Part shown: positions 5,470-5,770 of the stretch, in pieces | Layout of the letters: every line of letters begins with the position of its first letter | Numbering within the stretch: the stretch's first letter is position 1 | Assembly (NCBI GenBank): GCA_002367355.1 | Contig: DFBQ01000238.1 | Span: forward strand, 11,417-17,186 | DNA: 5,770 nt | Direction of reading: 5' to 3' | Source: Deltaproteobacteria bacterium UBA3076 | GTDB lineage: Bacteria; Desulfobacterota; Dissulfuribacteria; Dissulfuribacterales; UBA3076 | Program-made: the position numbers and the translations under genes | Notes under the pieces: generated by a model | Database searches by the model: none | Seen by the model: the letters and a program-made list of their open reading frames with translations, nothing else | What the model was told of the DNA's origin: nothing

Positions 5470-5511
5470 ATTTTGGTAAAAATGCCCCTTCCCAAGCATT
5501 TTTACCAAAAT
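5470..5511. repeat. 16-bp perfect inverted repeat in the PEP-CTERM leader
   Basis: ATTTTGGTAAAAATGC (5470-5485) and its exact complement (5496-5511) flank a 10-nt loop. In the predicted transcript from the sigma-54 promoter this would form a hairpin about 26-67 nt from the 5' end. No U-tract follows on either strand beyond the stem, so it is not a standard terminator. It could be a protective 5' hairpin, an operator dyad or another small element. Confidence 0.6.
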
Positions 5512-5547
5512 CGCTATCAACGTATGATGTGAGGCTATATATTGTTC

Positions 5548-5563
5548 TGCAAAAAAAATGCCA
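5548..5563 (-). promoter_or_regulatory. sigma-54 (RpoN) -24/-12 promoter of the PEP-CTERM gene
   Basis: The minus strand reads TGGCA, eight T, then GCA: the GG (5561-5562) and GC (5549-5550) are exactly ten bases apart and the string fits TGGCA-N6-TTGCA in full. The predicted start is near 5537, giving a leader of about 285 nt that includes the inverted repeat and the MITE. In other bacteria PEP-CTERM/exosortase genes are commonly controlled by RpoN with the PrsK/PrsR two-component system, which supports the call. Neither regulator is in the window. Confidence 0.7.
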
Positions 5564-5638
5564 TTTTTTTACTCTTATTTCGTCATTTTTTCTGGATTTT
5601 GGGTGCTATTTCCCCGAAAAAAGATAGATGAGTGTAAT

Positions 5639-5660
5639 TTTTTTCCATTTATGGAAAAAA
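5639..5660. promoter_or_regulatory. 9-bp dyad upstream of the sigma-54 site, possible enhancer site
   Basis: TTTTTTCCA (5639-5647) and TGGAAAAAA (5652-5660) form a perfect dyad around TTTA. Its centre is about 112 nt upstream of the predicted start, within the usual range for sigma-54 activator binding. The arms are largely A/T runs, so chance is a real possibility. The rest of 5564-5770 is AT-rich with no supported gene. Confidence 0.3.
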
Positions 5661-5770
5661 TTTTCCCAAAAAAAATTTACTTTCCAAACCAACAAACCCA
5701 AATATAATCTTTTCATGGGGCTTCTACACAAAATCTGGAATAAAAAACTGGCATCCTTCATTTTGTAGTT

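Noticed and set aside
5606..5761. Short minus-strand open frame (51 codons, MKDASFLFQI...) at the right edge
   Set aside because: Phe/Trp/Lys-rich product is what AT-rich noncoding DNA yields; it contains the 5639-5660 dyad, has no ribosome-binding site, and the frame is open to the window edge.

Overview
The window looks like a chromosomal piece of a Gram-negative bacterium, most likely a Desulfobacterota (deltaproteobacterial) lineage. This is inferred from an mraZ-rsmH-ftsL head of a division/cell-wall (dcw) cluster, a PEP-CTERM (exosortase-substrate) protein, and the style of dispersed repeats. No marker here fixes the genus.

All intact genes are on the minus strand, so the window reads biologically from right to left. 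From 5770 down to 4749 is a PEP-CTERM exported-protein gene with an elaborate upstream region: a 16/16 match to the sigma-54 -24/-12 consensus (5548-5563), a 16-bp perfect inverted repeat in the predicted leader, a 148-bp MITE-like element flanked by an exact 8-bp target duplication, and a G10 tract in the Shine-Dalgarno position directly before ATG. From about 4770 to 4046 is a gene-poor junk zone. It holds a truncated IS1634-like transposase segment, an IS21-type pair of terminal repeats and several inverted repeats, one set of which could form a branched RNA. From 4045 to 2272 are tsaC (tRNA t6A synthesis) and mltG (endolytic murein transglycosylase), nearly touching. From 2271 to 1934 is an AT-rich gap ending in a strong sigma-70-type promoter with 10-bp-periodic MraZ-box-like repeats. 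From 1933 to 23 are mraZ, rsmH and ftsL, the start of the dcw cluster, which presumably continues (ftsI/mur genes) past the left edge.

Functionally, mltG, mraZ, rsmH and ftsL all bear on septal peptidoglycan synthesis and its control. MraZ probably represses its own operon through the repeats at the promoter. The PEP-CTERM gene is a separate unit, probably an envelope or biofilm-matrix protein. The most unusual part of the window is its control region, where a MITE separates a sigma-54 promoter from a coding sequence whose promoter spacer (T8) and ribosome-binding site (G10) are both homopolymers that could slip.
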